Part shown: one piece after another, positions 24,667 through 34,065 of the stretch | How positions within the stretch are numbered: the first letter of the stretch is position 1 | Layout: each line of letters starts with the position of its first letter | Assembly (NCBI GenBank): GCA_030068525.1 | Contig: JASJOS010000003.1 | Span: 496,001 to 560,000 of the forward strand | Direction: 5' to 3' | Origin: Xanthocytophaga flava | Lineage (GTDB): Bacteria; Bacteroidota; Bacteroidia; Cytophagales; 172606-1 | DNA: 64,000 nt | Made by a program: the position numbers and the translations under genes | Notes under the pieces: generated by a model | Databases searched by the model: none | Told to the model about the DNA's origin: nothing | What the model saw: only the letters and a program-made list of their open reading frames with translations

Positions 24667-27219
24667 ATGTCGTTTACAAAAGTAAAAGTCTACGCTTTCT
24701 TTCTTCTCTGCACTATCTTATGGATACAGCCTGCAGCAGGTCAAAAGAGAAAGAAGCAGAAAGAAGCATCAACAACTCCACCCTCAGTATCCGTAACAGA
24801 GAGAAAAACAGGTCCGAAAGCTTATAAAGATGTAATTACTGTTAAGGCACAGACATCTAAAGGCTTATTTACTGTTCACAAAGTGGATGACAAGTATTAT
24901 TTTGAGATACCTGACTCTTTATTCAACAGGGATTTTATGACTATTACCCGAATCTCAAAAACAGCAACAGATCTCGGCTATGGTGGAGAGCAAGCCAATC
25001 GGCAGGTATTGCGATGGGAAAAAGGTCCTGAAAACAAGATATTCCTGAGAGTCCCTCTTTTTATCAATGTCTCTACAGATACAATTCAGCCCATTTCGCA
25101 GGCAGTAAAAAATTCCAATATGGATCCCTTGGCGGCTGCTTTTGATATCAGAGCTATTCGTAAAGACACTTCTGTGGTTATTGATGTAACTGATTTCTTC
25201 AAAATGGACAATCAGATATTTTCCCTTACTCCAATGGCCAAACAGATGTACAAGATCACTGCCCTACAAACAGATCGCTCTTATATTGAGTCTATCCGGT
25301 CATTTCCTATTAATACAGAGGTCCGAACTATCAAAACCTTTGGAGTTACCCCTCCTACCCCTAGCATGGGTCCAAGCCCAAGTCCAATCCCATCTGTGAA
25401 TCTGCCTGGCGGATCAGCAGCAGGAGTAATTACGCTTGAGCTGAACACATCTATGATTCTGCTGCCTAAAGTCCCCATGAAAAAACGCTTGTTTGATCCA
25501 AGGGTAGGTTTCTTTGCTAACGGATATACCGTCTATGACGATGCTTCCCAGCGTACAGACAGACAGACCTTTGCGGTAAGATGGAGACTTGAAGCAAAAA
25601 ATACAGCAGATATCGAAAAACAAAAACAGGGACAGCTGATTGAACCTAAAAAGCCAATCATATTTTATATTGACCCTGCTACTCCTACCAAATGGAGAAA
25701 ATATCTTAAACAAGGTGTAGAAGACTGGCAGGCAGCTTTTGAGAAAGCAGGCTGGAAGAATGCTATCCTGGCTAAAGATTTCCCAGCTGGCGATACAGCA
25801 AGTCTTGAGGATGCGCGTTATTCTGTAATCCGCTACTTTGCCTCAGGAATTGAGAATGCCTACGGTCCTAATGTACACGATCCACGCAGTGGAGAAATCA
25901 TCGAAAGCCACATAGGCTGGTATCATAACGTAATGAACCTATTGCGTAAATGGTATATGATTCAGGGCGCTGCAGTAGATGCCCGTGCACGTAAACCTAA
26001 GTTTGACGATGAACTGATGGGAGAACTCATCCGCTTTGTATCTTCACATGAAGTAGGTCATACGTTGGGATTGCGTCATAACTTTGGTGCAAGTAGTGCT
26101 ACTCCTGTAGAGAAGTTGAGAGACAAGGCTTTTATTGCCAAAAACGGCCACACTTCTTCCATTATGGATTATGCCCGCTTCAATTATGTAGCTCAACCTG
26201 AAGATGGAATTACAGATCTATTTCCTCGCATTGGAGACTATGACATGTGGGCAATAGAGTGGGGTTATAAACCTATCTATGAGACAAAGTCTGAAGAAGA
26301 AGATAAAGTTGCTCTTAACAAATTGTATAAAGACAAGGCAGAGAAAAACCGCCGCCTGTATTTCCTTACAGAAACCAATGCTTACGATCCTCGTGCACAA
26401 AGCGAAGATTTAAGTGACAACTCGATGACTGCCAGTGATTATGGAATCAAAAACCTCAAGCGTATTGTTCCAAATCTTGTTAACTGGACTAAAGAAGAAG
26501 CAGAAACCTATGAGTCTCTGACAGAAATATACAATGAAGTTGTAGGTCAATATCGTCGCTATATTGGACATGTTACCAAGAATGTTGGTGGTATCTATGA
26601 AACACCTAAAACATTTGATCAGGAAGGAGTAGTGTATGAAACAACGCCTAAAGCTATTCAAAAACAAGCTGTAACCTGGTTAAACAAACAAGTGTTCGAA
26701 ACCCCAACCTGGTTACTTGATCCACAGGTTCTGAGCCGTATTCGTCCGGATCAGGGAGTAGAGGCCCTTAGAGTGATTCATGAAACAACTATCAATAACC
26801 TTTTTGATAATAATCGTCTGCAACGTCTTATAGAAACCAGTGTATCTAATACAAATGCCTATGCACTGGACGAACTATTTACAGATGTACAAAAGGGAAT
26901 CTGGTCTGAACTGGCAAGCCGGAAACCGATTGACAACTTCCGCAGAAACCTTCAGAAGATATATGTTGAGAAGATGAATGCTATTATCAATCCTCCTTCA
27001 GGACCTTCTATGGCAGGAATGTCTTTTTCATTCCCCAATACTGTAGCTTCACCTACTCCAGATGTAAGAAAATCAGATATCATTTCTATGGCCAGAGGTA
27101 GCCTTACAGAGCTTCGGACACAGATCAAAGCTGCTATACCGGGTACAACAGACAAGATGAGTCGTTATCACTTACAGGATGTTCTGACACGTATTGACAG
27201 AGCTCTTGATCCAAAGTAA
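24667..27219 (+). CDS. Secreted zinc metalloprotease, DUF5117/DUF5118 type, metzincin-like
   Basis: An 850-residue exported protein. The signal peptide ends near AAGQKRKK and is followed by a Lys/Ser/Thr-rich linker. Residues about 50-330 form the N-terminal DUF5118/DUF5117-like beta domains (KGLFTVHKVDDKYYFEIPDS, ITRISKTATDLGYGGEQANRQVLRWE). The peptidase core has the extended zinc signature HEVGHTLGLRH with His461, Glu462, His465 and His471. A Met-turn-like SIMDYARF follows with Met500, the metzincin arrangement. A conserved C-terminal helical region (about 520-850) follows. The protein is expected in the periplasm or on the cell surface; substrates are unknown. It contains an internal Pro/Ser-rich loop (TPSMGPSPSPIPS, about 238-250). 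It is a single gene with a strong terminator. Confidence 0.88.
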   Translation: MSFTKVKVYAFFLLCTILWIQPAAGQKRKKQKEASTTPPSVSVTERKTGPKAYKDVITVKAQTSKGLFTVHKVDDKYYFEIPDSLFNRDFMTITRISKTATDLGYGGEQANRQVLRWEKGPENKIFLRVPLFINVSTDTIQPISQAVKNSNMDPLAAAFDIRAIRKDTSVVIDVTDFFKMDNQIFSLTPMAKQMYKITALQTDRSYIESIRSFPINTEVRTIKTFGVTPPTPSMGPSPSPIPSVNLPGGSAAGVITLELNTSMILLPKVPMKKRLFDPRVGFFANGYTVYDDASQRTDRQTFAVRWRLEAKNTADIEKQKQGQLIEPKKPIIFYIDPATPTKWRKYLKQGVEDWQAAFEKAGWKNAILAKDFPAGDTASLEDARYSVIRYFASGIENAYGPNVHDPRSGEIIESHIGWYHNVMNLLRKWYMIQGAAVDARARKPKFDDELMGELIRFVSSHEVGHTLGLRHNFGASSATPVEKLRDKAFIAKNGHTSSIMDYARFNYVAQPEDGITDLFPRIGDYDMWAIEWGYKPIYETKSEEEDKVALNKLYKDKAEKNRRLYFLTETNAYDPRAQSEDLSDNSMTASDYGIKNLKRIVPNLVNWTKEEAETYESLTEIYNEVVGQYRRYIGHVTKNVGGIYETPKTFDQEGVVYETTPKAIQKQAVTWLNKQVFETPTWLLDPQVLSRIRPDQGVEALRVIHETTINNLFDNNRLQRLIETSVSNTNAYALDELFTDVQKGIWSELASRKPIDNFRRNLQKIYVEKMNAIINPPSGPSMAGMSFSFPNTVASPTPDVRKSDIISMARGSLTELRTQIKAAIPGTTDKMSRYHLQDVLTRIDRALDPK

Positions 27220-27237
27220 TAAAGTCGCATGACGGAC

Positions 27238-27272
27238 AATAAAAAAGGTGGGCAAAACCCACCTTTTTTATT
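27238..27272. terminator. Rho-independent terminator after the metalloprotease gene
   Basis: Stem AATAAAAAAGGTGGG with CCCACCTTTTTTATT, loop CAAAA. The symmetric A and T tracts would allow it to work in both directions. It lies 18 bases beyond the stop. Confidence 0.88.
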
Positions 27273-27348
27273 GAAGTTATCTTAACCAAACCTGTGAGGG
27301 ATAATAACCTCACGGGATCAGTCCCTTTTTATTTCGACTAAAATGAAA

Positions 27349-28194
27349 TTACTCGTGAATATTATAAGTTAGTACAGGTATAGAAGCATGATTTACCACT
27401 TCTCCTGCAATGCTTCCATCCAGCATATAAGACATTCCAACACGCCCATGTGTAACCATCACAATCATATCTGCCTGTAACCTTTCCGCATATCGGTTTA
27501 TCCCATCTGCTTGGCTGTATTCATTGATGACAACTGTCTTATAACTCTGCAATTCATACTTTTCAAGAAAGTTCTTCATACGTTCTTCTATATTAAAAGT
27601 CGTATCATAATTGATAGGTGTATTGACATACACTATATGAAGATAGAACTCAAATACATCCTGTAAATCTTTGATTTTCTGCAACAAAGGCTCTATCTCA
27701 TCACTGAAATCGGTAGCCAGTACTACATTCCGTAACTGAAAACCATCAGAATGACTTCTCACAGAAAGTACAGGGCATGTGGCATATCTCACAACTTTCT
27801 CTGTACGGGAACCAATAAACATTTCATGAACTCCTGTATCACCTTTAGTTCCCATAACAATCATATCCACACCCGAATTTTCAGCAATGATATTAGAGAT
27901 ATGTTTGGCAGTACTCCCTACCTGTACATCATATTCAACTTTTACTCCCTGTCTCTCAATATCTTTCACTACATCAAGCGCTTTTTCTTCTGCCTGGATA
28001 ATCTGGCGGGACAATCTATCTTGTGCATTGTCAGGCAACAACGGTGAACCTTCATTGTACTCATATGCATAAACCGATTGAATTACATGGAGCAATCGGA
28101 TGCTAGCATTTGTCTTCTGAGCAATCGCAGTAGCAATCTTCACGGCATAGGTAGCCTCTTCTGAAAAATCTGTAGGAATGAGTATTGTTTCCAT
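27349..28194 (-). CDS. Tandem universal stress protein (UspA family)
   Basis: A 281-residue cytoplasmic protein made of two Usp domains. Domain 1 (about 1-146) starts METILIPTDFSEEATYAVKIA and carries the ATP-binding-type loop VMGTKGDTGVHEMFIGSRTEKVV, followed by CPVLSVR. Domain 2 (about 152-281) starts LRNVVLATDFSDEIEPLL and ends VTHGRVGMSYMLDGSIAGEV with SIPVLTY. Domain 1 keeps the G-2X-G-9X-G-S/T pattern that binds ATP; domain 2 keeps a looser form. Such tandem proteins are common in Bacteroidota and respond to growth arrest or stress. It is divergent from the beta-CASP nuclease gene and has no operon partner. Confidence 0.9.
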   Translation of the reverse strand: METILIPTDFSEEATYAVKIATAIAQKTNASIRLLHVIQSVYAYEYNEGSPLLPDNAQDRLSRQIIQAEEKALDVVKDIERQGVKVEYDVQVGSTAKHISNIIAENSGVDMIVMGTKGDTGVHEMFIGSRTEKVVRYATCPVLSVRSHSDGFQLRNVVLATDFSDEIEPLLQKIKDLQDVFEFYLHIVYVNTPINYDTTFNIEERMKNFLEKYELQSYKTVVINEYSQADGINRYAERLQADMIVMVTHGRVGMSYMLDGSIAGEVVNHASIPVLTYNIHE

Positions 28195-28438
28195 ATATAA
28201 TGTAGTTGAATTCTGGGGTTCAGATAATTAGTATCTCTCTAATTGGACAGCTAAATACGCCATTTATCTGTGGCAGAAGAATGATAATTCTTTTAGAAAG
28301 AAGTGATTTTAATCACTCTGAAACAGCTATAAAGAGCTCACTTTGCATCTGTTACCCTGCTACTGCAATGAATAAGGTCACTTTCGTAGCACAAATCAAA
28401 AATGTTGTATTTTGCAAACACTTTGTAACTCAACAATC

Positions 28439-29833
28439 ATGGATATCTCAATACAATTTCTTGGGGCTGTAGGCACCGTCACAGGATCAAAATACTTGCT
28501 CACAGCTGGTAAACGAAACATTTTAGTAGACTGTGGCATGTTTCAGGGATTGAAAGAACTACGTCTTCGCAACTGGCAACCACTTCCCGTCAATGTTCCA
28601 GCTATTGACACTGTTGTCATTACTCATGCTCATATTGATCATATTGGCTATCTGCCCCGACTGTACAGAGAAGGATTCAGAGGACAAATTATCTGTACCA
28701 AAGCCACTAAAGATCTCATGCGCATAATGCTTCTGGACTCTGCCCGTTTACAAGAAGAAGAGGCTGAATATGCAGCTAAAAAAGGATACTCCAAACATCC
28801 AAAGCCAGAACCATTATATTATGTGGAAGATGTGGAAGCAGTAATGCCTCTGGTTCGTGGCTATGACTTTAATACAACCATTGAACTTCATCCTGAAGTT
28901 TCGATCCATTTCCGCTATGCAGGACATATTCTGGGTGCTGCCAGTATTGAAATGTTTATTCAAGGAGACAATCAAACAAAGAAAATCGTTTTCTCAGGAG
29001 ATTTGGGTCGTTACAACAATCCTGTTCTGTTTGACCCTGCTACAATTAACGAGGCAGATGTACTGCTTGTTGAGTCTACTTATGGGAATAAAGAAAGCGC
29101 TACAGATCATCCCGAAGACAACCTTGCACGAATTATTAATGAAACGCTGGCACGTAAAGGGTGTATCATCATTCCTTCTTTTGCAGTAGGCAGATCACAA
29201 ACTATTTTGCATTACCTACAAAAGCTGGAAAAAGCATCCAAAATACCTCCGCTTCCTATTTATCTGGATAGCCCAATGGCTGTAACGGTGTCTGAACTTT
29301 ATGCTAAACATCTGGAAAGTCACAAACTTCCTCTTGATCAGTCAGACAATGATATCTTCTTTTTAAAGGATCTACATTATATAGAGAAGGCCGAAGACTC
29401 AAAAAAACTGAATACAATTGAAAGTCATGCCATAATCATTGCATCCAGTGGTATGTGTGAAGGCGGACGAATTGTACATCATCTGTATCATCGGCTCCCT
29501 AATCCCAATGACACTCTACTACTGGTAGGGTATCAGGCGGAAGGGACACGTGGCAGAAAAATACAGAATGGAGAGCCAGAAATCCGTATGTTTGGCCATC
29601 AGGTACCTGTCAACTGTAAGGTAGAAAGTATTAGTGGGCTTTCAGGACATGCTGATCGTAAAGAACTTTTACATTGGCTTTCTTCATTCCAGGAAAAACC
29701 AAAGAAAGTTTTTATTGTACATGGAGAGCCTGATACTGCTCAGGCATTTTCGAAAACAATTAAAGAGACTTTCAACTGGGATTCCCACATCCCGGCATAC
29801 AAAGAGACTGCGGTTCTCTTTGAAGGAATCTAG
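28439..29833 (+). CDS. MBL-fold beta-CASP ribonuclease (CPSF73/YSH1-like)
   Basis: A 464-residue metallo-beta-lactamase-fold protein. Motif I is ILVDCGMFQG. Motif II is HAHIDHIG with His63, His65, Asp67 and His68 binding two zinc ions. Motif III is YAGHILGAASIEM and motif IV is VFSGDLGRYNNPVL. The beta-CASP insert (about 215-345) has LVESTYGNKES, IIPSFAVGRSQTILHYL and LDSPMAVTVSELY. The C-terminal RNA-specificity motif includes ASSGMCEGGRIVHHL and ISGLSGHADRKELLHWL, then VFIVHGEPDTAQAF. This matches the bacterial exonuclease/YSH1 group that acts on RNA 3' or 5' ends. I chose the ATG at 28439; an in-frame TTG at 28412 would add nine unlikely residues. A perfect hairpin shared with the convergent gene lies downstream. 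Confidence 0.9.
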   Translation: MDISIQFLGAVGTVTGSKYLLTAGKRNILVDCGMFQGLKELRLRNWQPLPVNVPAIDTVVITHAHIDHIGYLPRLYREGFRGQIICTKATKDLMRIMLLDSARLQEEEAEYAAKKGYSKHPKPEPLYYVEDVEAVMPLVRGYDFNTTIELHPEVSIHFRYAGHILGAASIEMFIQGDNQTKKIVFSGDLGRYNNPVLFDPATINEADVLLVESTYGNKESATDHPEDNLARIINETLARKGCIIIPSFAVGRSQTILHYLQKLEKASKIPPLPIYLDSPMAVTVSELYAKHLESHKLPLDQSDNDIFFLKDLHYIEKAEDSKKLNTIESHAIIIASSGMCEGGRIVHHLYHRLPNPNDTLLLVGYQAEGTRGRKIQNGEPEIRMFGHQVPVNCKVESISGLSGHADRKELLHWLSSFQEKPKKVFIVHGEPDTAQAFSKTIKETFNWDSHIPAYKETAVLFEGI

Positions 29834-29840
29834 CTCAAAA

Positions 29841-29880
29841 AAATAAAACGCCACTCTAAACATATAGTGGCGTTTTATTT
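29841..29880. terminator. Bidirectional terminator between convergent genes
   Basis: Perfect 15-base arms AAATAAAACGCCACT (29841-29855) and AGTGGCGTTTTATTT (29866-29880) lie between the nuclease stop at 29833 and the ComA-like stop at 29887. T tracts on either strand let it serve both. Confidence 0.88.
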
Positions 29881-29886
29881 ACTGAC

Positions 29887-30666
29887 TTATTTGCCAATTT
29901 TTTCCATATCCAGAAAATGCATAAAAGTATCTCCACGCAATCCTAAACGAATCGTTTCCAATGGAATAATTTCATTAGGAGCAATATTTCCCAAATTCAC
30001 ATTAGCACCCAGCAACTTAATAAACCATACTTGCTGAGCCTTCTGTGGTGCTTCCCATAGAATTTTTTCGGATGGGATTTTTGTCAAAATTTCTTCTACT
30101 AACCCAGAACGAACCTCCCCTGTAGATCGGAATAACCCTACGTTACCACTTTCCCGAGCTTCTCCGATTACCTTCCATGCTCCCGCATCCAATTCTTTCT
30201 GCATTAGAGCAATCCACTTGTAAGGCGGTATAATTTTCTGATCATCTTTTGAACCGACTTCAGATAGAACAGTAGCACGTTGAGCAAGCTTATTGATATA
30301 TTCACATTTTTCATCATGATTCATGTCAATAGATCCGTCTGATACTTCTGCATAAGATAGTTCATACTTATCCAATACACGCAAATAATCTTCAAACTGA
30401 TTGCGGATTATAAATGCTTCAAATAAGGTTCCGCCAAAGTATACAGGTAATCCCGCTTCCTTATATAGATTTATTTTCTCTTTTAACTTGGGCGTAACAA
30501 AAGAAGTTGCCCATCCCAATTTCACAACATCTACATATTCTCCGGAGGTCTCTATAAAATCTTCAGTTTCACGAAGGCTTAATCCTTTGTCCATTGCCAT
30601 GGTTAAGCCAAAATCTCTAGGCTTTTCTGTTCTGTCAGGAAGGTGTTTTAGTTCGTAGTTTTTCAT
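29887..30666 (-). CDS. Phosphosulfolactate synthase family protein (ComA-like)
   Basis: A 259-residue TIM-barrel protein of the ComA family, which adds sulfite to phosphoenolpyruvate to form phosphosulfolactate. Conserved blocks are RTEKPRDFGLTMAMDKGLSL (about 12-31), YVDVVKLGWATSFV with the barrel Lys, LPVYFGGTLFEAFI, YAEVSDGSIDM with the family Glu-x-Ser-Asp-Gly motif, LSEVGSKD, WKVIGEARESGNVGLF, and KILWEAPQKAQQVWFIKLLG with VNLGNIAP. All line up with the intact enzyme. In archaea it feeds coenzyme M. In Bacteroidota the product could feed sulfolactate, or cysteate for sulfonolipids, but no ComB, ComC or sulfonolipid gene is adjacent, so that is inference. It lies downstream of the TPR gene in the same direction. 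Confidence 0.88.
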   Translation of the reverse strand: MKNYELKHLPDRTEKPRDFGLTMAMDKGLSLRETEDFIETSGEYVDVVKLGWATSFVTPKLKEKINLYKEAGLPVYFGGTLFEAFIIRNQFEDYLRVLDKYELSYAEVSDGSIDMNHDEKCEYINKLAQRATVLSEVGSKDDQKIIPPYKWIALMQKELDAGAWKVIGEARESGNVGLFRSTGEVRSGLVEEILTKIPSEKILWEAPQKAQQVWFIKLLGANVNLGNIAPNEIIPLETIRLGLRGDTFMHFLDMEKIGK

Positions 30667-30765
30667 GCAAATTTATGTTTGACATTTTGCGCCTGCAATT
30701 TATCATTTGTTATCAGATGTCTCACAAAAGATAATTCTTTGTTATTTCCGAATGATAAAAGGCAC

Positions 30766-32169
30766 TTAGCGCCGATATTGATCAATGATCCTGTATAAAG
30801 CTTTTTGTTTTTCCAGTTCCGGAAAGAATTCAAAAAGCATAGGATGACGATCAAACCCCAAAATTAGTGCATTTTCCAAATATTGAAATGCTTCTTTATA
30901 TCTTCCTGCATTAATTAGATAAGCAGTGTTATAATAATACAAGTCTGCATTTTCAGGTAGTTCACCAATACCTTCTTCTGCCAGATCAATAGCCTTCAGA
31001 TAATCGCCCTGTTCATAGTGTAACATAGACCATTCCAGCCATACTTCTGGATTTGTAGGGTCCAGATTGGCTGCATTTTCATACGCTTCCAATGCTGATA
31101 CAATATTACCCACCTGTGCTTCCGAATGGGCTGCCCCCAGCCAATAATCTGCAATTTCTCCATTCAGTTGTATAGCTTTTCTGAAAAAATGAATCGCTTC
31201 AAACCATTTCTCCTGCATATCAAGGCAAACTCCCACCCCATACCATCCTTCATCCCACTGAGGGTCTATTTTTATTGCTTTCTGATAGCTTAGAAGTGCT
31301 TTCTCGTATTGTTCCAGTTCCTCATATGCAGCACCCAGACAACAATAGGTGTCAGCATTAGGATTTTCGTTGGCTATTGTCTTCTCATAACAATGTTTTG
31401 CAGATTCAAAATTACCCAAATTCATATGAGCATTTCCCATATTATACCAGGCAGATGCAAAATCATCTTTGATCAGTGTAGCATATTCATAGGCATGAAC
31501 AGCATCCTCATATTTCTGTAATTTGCTATAGGCAATTCCCAGATTATACCAGGCATTATGAGAATACGGATCAGTATCAATGAAGTTTTTATAGAAAGCC
31601 AGGCTTTCCTCCAGTTGTCCTGTTACATCAAGGCAGAAAGCAAGTTCGTATAATGCTTGTTCATGATTAGGATTTATCTGAATAGCTTTTTTGTAACACT
31701 CAATAGCCTCGGAATATTTATGCCATTGCTGATACGTCCATCCTATCTGAAAATATACTTCATCTTTCTCCTCTGTCCAGGAGAGGACCTTTTCCAGAAT
31801 CTCAAGTGCAGTTTCAAACTCTCCTAAGGACGCATACAACGCACTCTGCATAAAAGAGATATCAACGTTATTTGGATGAAATAACATGGCTCTTTCCAAA
31901 ATATCCAGTGCATCCTCTGTATCACCTGTGTCAGCCAGAGCATGTGCTTTCTGGATCATAATCTCTGTTGAATAGGGATATTGTTGTAATGCCAGATCAC
32001 ATGTAGTAAGAGCCTTCTGGAAGTTATGTTTTTCTATGTATTCACGGATAATCTCTTCATAAGCTTCTACTTCTAAAAATATTGCTTCCTGATTACGAAG
32101 CATTTCTTCAAAACGCCTGACAACACTGCTGTGGCCTTCGTCTTCTTTATCTACAAAGTCCGGTTCCAT
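30766..32169 (-). CDS. Tetratricopeptide repeat protein
   Basis: A 467-residue soluble protein with no signal peptide, built of about 11 TPR units of 34 residues from about residue 45 to 440. The W..G......YE.A...Y..A....P pattern recurs clearly, for example WYNLGIAYSKLQKYEDAVHA, WYNMGNAHMNLGNFESAKHC and WYGVGVCLDMQEKWFEAIHF. The acidic N-terminus (MEPDFVDKEDEGHSS) and a C-terminal FEFFPELEKQKALYRIIDQ cap complete it. TPR arrays are protein-binding scaffolds; the partner is unknown. It follows the exopolysaccharide genes on the same strand (82 bases after the epimerase stop), so it may be part of that long transcript, but the family gives no direct link. Confidence 0.88.
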   Translation of the reverse strand: MEPDFVDKEDEGHSSVVRRFEEMLRNQEAIFLEVEAYEEIIREYIEKHNFQKALTTCDLALQQYPYSTEIMIQKAHALADTGDTEDALDILERAMLFHPNNVDISFMQSALYASLGEFETALEILEKVLSWTEEKDEVYFQIGWTYQQWHKYSEAIECYKKAIQINPNHEQALYELAFCLDVTGQLEESLAFYKNFIDTDPYSHNAWYNLGIAYSKLQKYEDAVHAYEYATLIKDDFASAWYNMGNAHMNLGNFESAKHCYEKTIANENPNADTYCCLGAAYEELEQYEKALLSYQKAIKIDPQWDEGWYGVGVCLDMQEKWFEAIHFFRKAIQLNGEIADYWLGAAHSEAQVGNIVSALEAYENAANLDPTNPEVWLEWSMLHYEQGDYLKAIDLAEEGIGELPENADLYYYNTAYLINAGRYKEAFQYLENALILGFDRHPMLFEFFPELEKQKALYRIIDQYRR

Positions 32170-32250
32170 TCTAACAATTTAAATATATGAACAAGAGAAT
32201 GAAGAAATGGGGATATTTATAATTCTGAACGGCAAAAGTCTTATATTATT

Positions 32251-33234
32251 CTATTTCTCATTCATTCTCTCGACCAAAGTTTTACAAGTCCAATTTACTG
32301 TATCTGTTAGTTCTCTATATGTGAAGTGAAGTTCATTCTTTAATTTATCATTCTTATAGGTATAGTGTGTCTGTGCAATGCGTGCAGTTTCACGTGTTAG
32401 CAAAGGTTCTTTATCAGAAAACAAGCTTTTAAACCATTCTGCCCTCCACCCTAATTCTGCCATCCAGGTGCGTACTGGCCACACAGGAGGCCGTTTGTTA
32501 AATTGAATTGCTATTTTCTCTAACAACTCACGATAAGTTACCGTTCCTGCATTCAAGATAAACTTTTCTCCTGTAATTTTGCCAGTTGACAGGGAAAAAA
32601 TCGCTTCTGCAACATCTCGTACATCTACATAGTTAACAAAACCTTGCGGATACAATTTATTTTCATTTAACACATACCGAAACAACTTTGTACTACTCTT
32701 TTCCAATTCTCCCGGGCCAAGTACTACTGAAGGATTAACAATAACAGCAGGCAAACCTTCTGAAAAAGCCCTCCAAACTTCTACTTCTGCCAGATATTTG
32801 GTATATGCGTAGTTTGTGTTCAGATCAGACTCCTCCCACATTGTACTTTCATCCAACACAGTTTGCTTCTTTGTTCTACCTAAAGCAGCAACAGAGCTAA
32901 TAAAACAAAACTTTTTTATATTTTTTTCAAGACACACATTCACCATATTGGTAGTACCTTCCACATTGGTCTGAAACATCTCAGTTTTGCGATGAGGAGA
33001 AAAGGAAACTATAGCAGCAGTATGAATTACAATATCGTCATGCTGTATAGATTTTTCCAGAAGAGACAGATCAAATATATCCCCTTCTACCCAATCAATC
33101 TGACCTGCAATATCTGCGACCAAACTCAGATCACTTTGCTTGCGGTGCAGCGCTCTAACAGAATATCCTTTTTTTAAGAATTCTCGAGCAATAAAGCTAC
33201 CTAACAAGCCATTACATCCTGTAATAAAGACCAT
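32251..33234 (-). CDS. NAD-dependent epimerase/dehydratase (extended SDR)
   Basis: A 327-residue extended short-chain dehydrogenase. The NAD-binding TGCNGLLGSFIA is at about 5-16. DIVIHTAAIVSFSP is at about 68-81, the catalytic Tyr and Lys are in TNYAYTKYLAEVE (about 140-152), and the Ser in FISSVAALG is at about 116-124. PAVIVNPSVVLGPGE is at about 163-177, and VNYVDVRDVAEAIFSL at about 202-217. This matches 3-beta-HSD/dihydroflavonol reductase-like SDRs more than UDP-glucose epimerases. The substrate could be a sugar nucleotide or a small ketone or alcohol. I chose the ATG at 33234, which starts MVFITGCNG; an ATG at 33255 would add seven residues. Its place directly after the polysaccharide genes suggests, but does not prove, a role in sugar synthesis. 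Confidence 0.85.
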   Translation of the reverse strand: MVFITGCNGLLGSFIAREFLKKGYSVRALHRKQSDLSLVADIAGQIDWVEGDIFDLSLLEKSIQHDDIVIHTAAIVSFSPHRKTEMFQTNVEGTTNMVNVCLEKNIKKFCFISSVAALGRTKKQTVLDESTMWEESDLNTNYAYTKYLAEVEVWRAFSEGLPAVIVNPSVVLGPGELEKSSTKLFRYVLNENKLYPQGFVNYVDVRDVAEAIFSLSTGKITGEKFILNAGTVTYRELLEKIAIQFNKRPPVWPVRTWMAELGWRAEWFKSLFSDKEPLLTRETARIAQTHYTYKNDKLKNELHFTYRELTDTVNWTCKTLVERMNEK

Positions 33235-33321
33235 GGAACGAAATAAAAAATCCACCAGAAGGTGGAGATATGTTTATTCCGTCAAAGATAGCATTTTACT
33301 AAGCAAAACGCGGAAAAATGT

Positions 33322-34065
33322 CTATAAAGTATTGTTTAATAGCTCGAGAGTAAGAAGTCGGGCATAATATTTCTTTGTCTGTGTTGCTTGAAGAGACTGA
33401 ATATGTTTCATCGAATGGCAATCTGTTCCTGCAAAATGTACCATACGGTTGTCGATTAGCTTTTCAGCAACCATTTGAGCAGGAATAGAATAATATCCGG
33501 ATAACGAACTTATGTTAATCTGAAGAAACACTCCCATTTCATATATTTCCTTCAGTTTAGCAAAGTTGTCATGAAGGTAAATATAGCGTTCAGGGTGAGC
33601 CAGTACAGGTTTATAGTTCTGTGACTTTAATAAAAATATAGCTTCCTGTAACTGAACTGGTTGGTTAATATAGGAAGTCTCAAACAATACATATCCATCG
33701 CCAAATGTAAGAAGTGGCTCTTCTCTCCGCAATTTTTCCATAAACCACTCATCCAGATAATACTCAGCAGCAGCTTTTATTTCAATATTCCACTTTCTTT
33801 GATTTACTGCCAATTGTACTTTTATCAGTTTTTCATGTATGGTTGCCGGGGTATTCTTATAAAAGTCCCCCATAATGTGCGGAGTTGCTGTAAGCTTACG
33901 ATATCCCATATCATAAAGCTCTTTGATCAAATCTAATGACTGCTCAAGATTTTTAGCCCCATCATCTATACCTGGAAGGACATGCGAGTGCATGTCTGCT
34001 ACTAGTGGTACAGATCGTAGGTAATCACTTTCCTCTTTAGCCGTCTTTTTAAAAAATGAAATCAT
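33322..34065 (-). CDS. Tyrosine-protein phosphatase, CpsB/CapC (PHP) family
   Basis: A 247-residue PHP-domain phosphatase. DMHSHVLPGIDDGAKNLEQS (about 24-43) is the metal-binding N-terminal motif. YRKLTATPHIMGDFY gives the second His, AAAEYYLDEWF the Glu, PVLAHPERYIYL the third His motif, and HFAGTDCHS the final Asp and His. These manganese-dependent enzymes remove phosphate from the C-terminal tyrosines of Wzc-like kinases and so control polymer export. The gene overlaps the kinase gene by four bases (start 34065, kinase stop at 34062), which implies translational coupling and the same pathway. No membrane segment is seen, so it acts in the cytoplasm. Confidence 0.92.
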   Translation of the reverse strand: MISFFKKTAKEESDYLRSVPLVADMHSHVLPGIDDGAKNLEQSLDLIKELYDMGYRKLTATPHIMGDFYKNTPATIHEKLIKVQLAVNQRKWNIEIKAAAEYYLDEWFMEKLRREEPLLTFGDGYVLFETSYINQPVQLQEAIFLLKSQNYKPVLAHPERYIYLHDNFAKLKEIYEMGVFLQINISSLSGYYSIPAQMVAEKLIDNRMVHFAGTDCHSMKHIQSLQATQTKKYYARLLTLELLNNTL

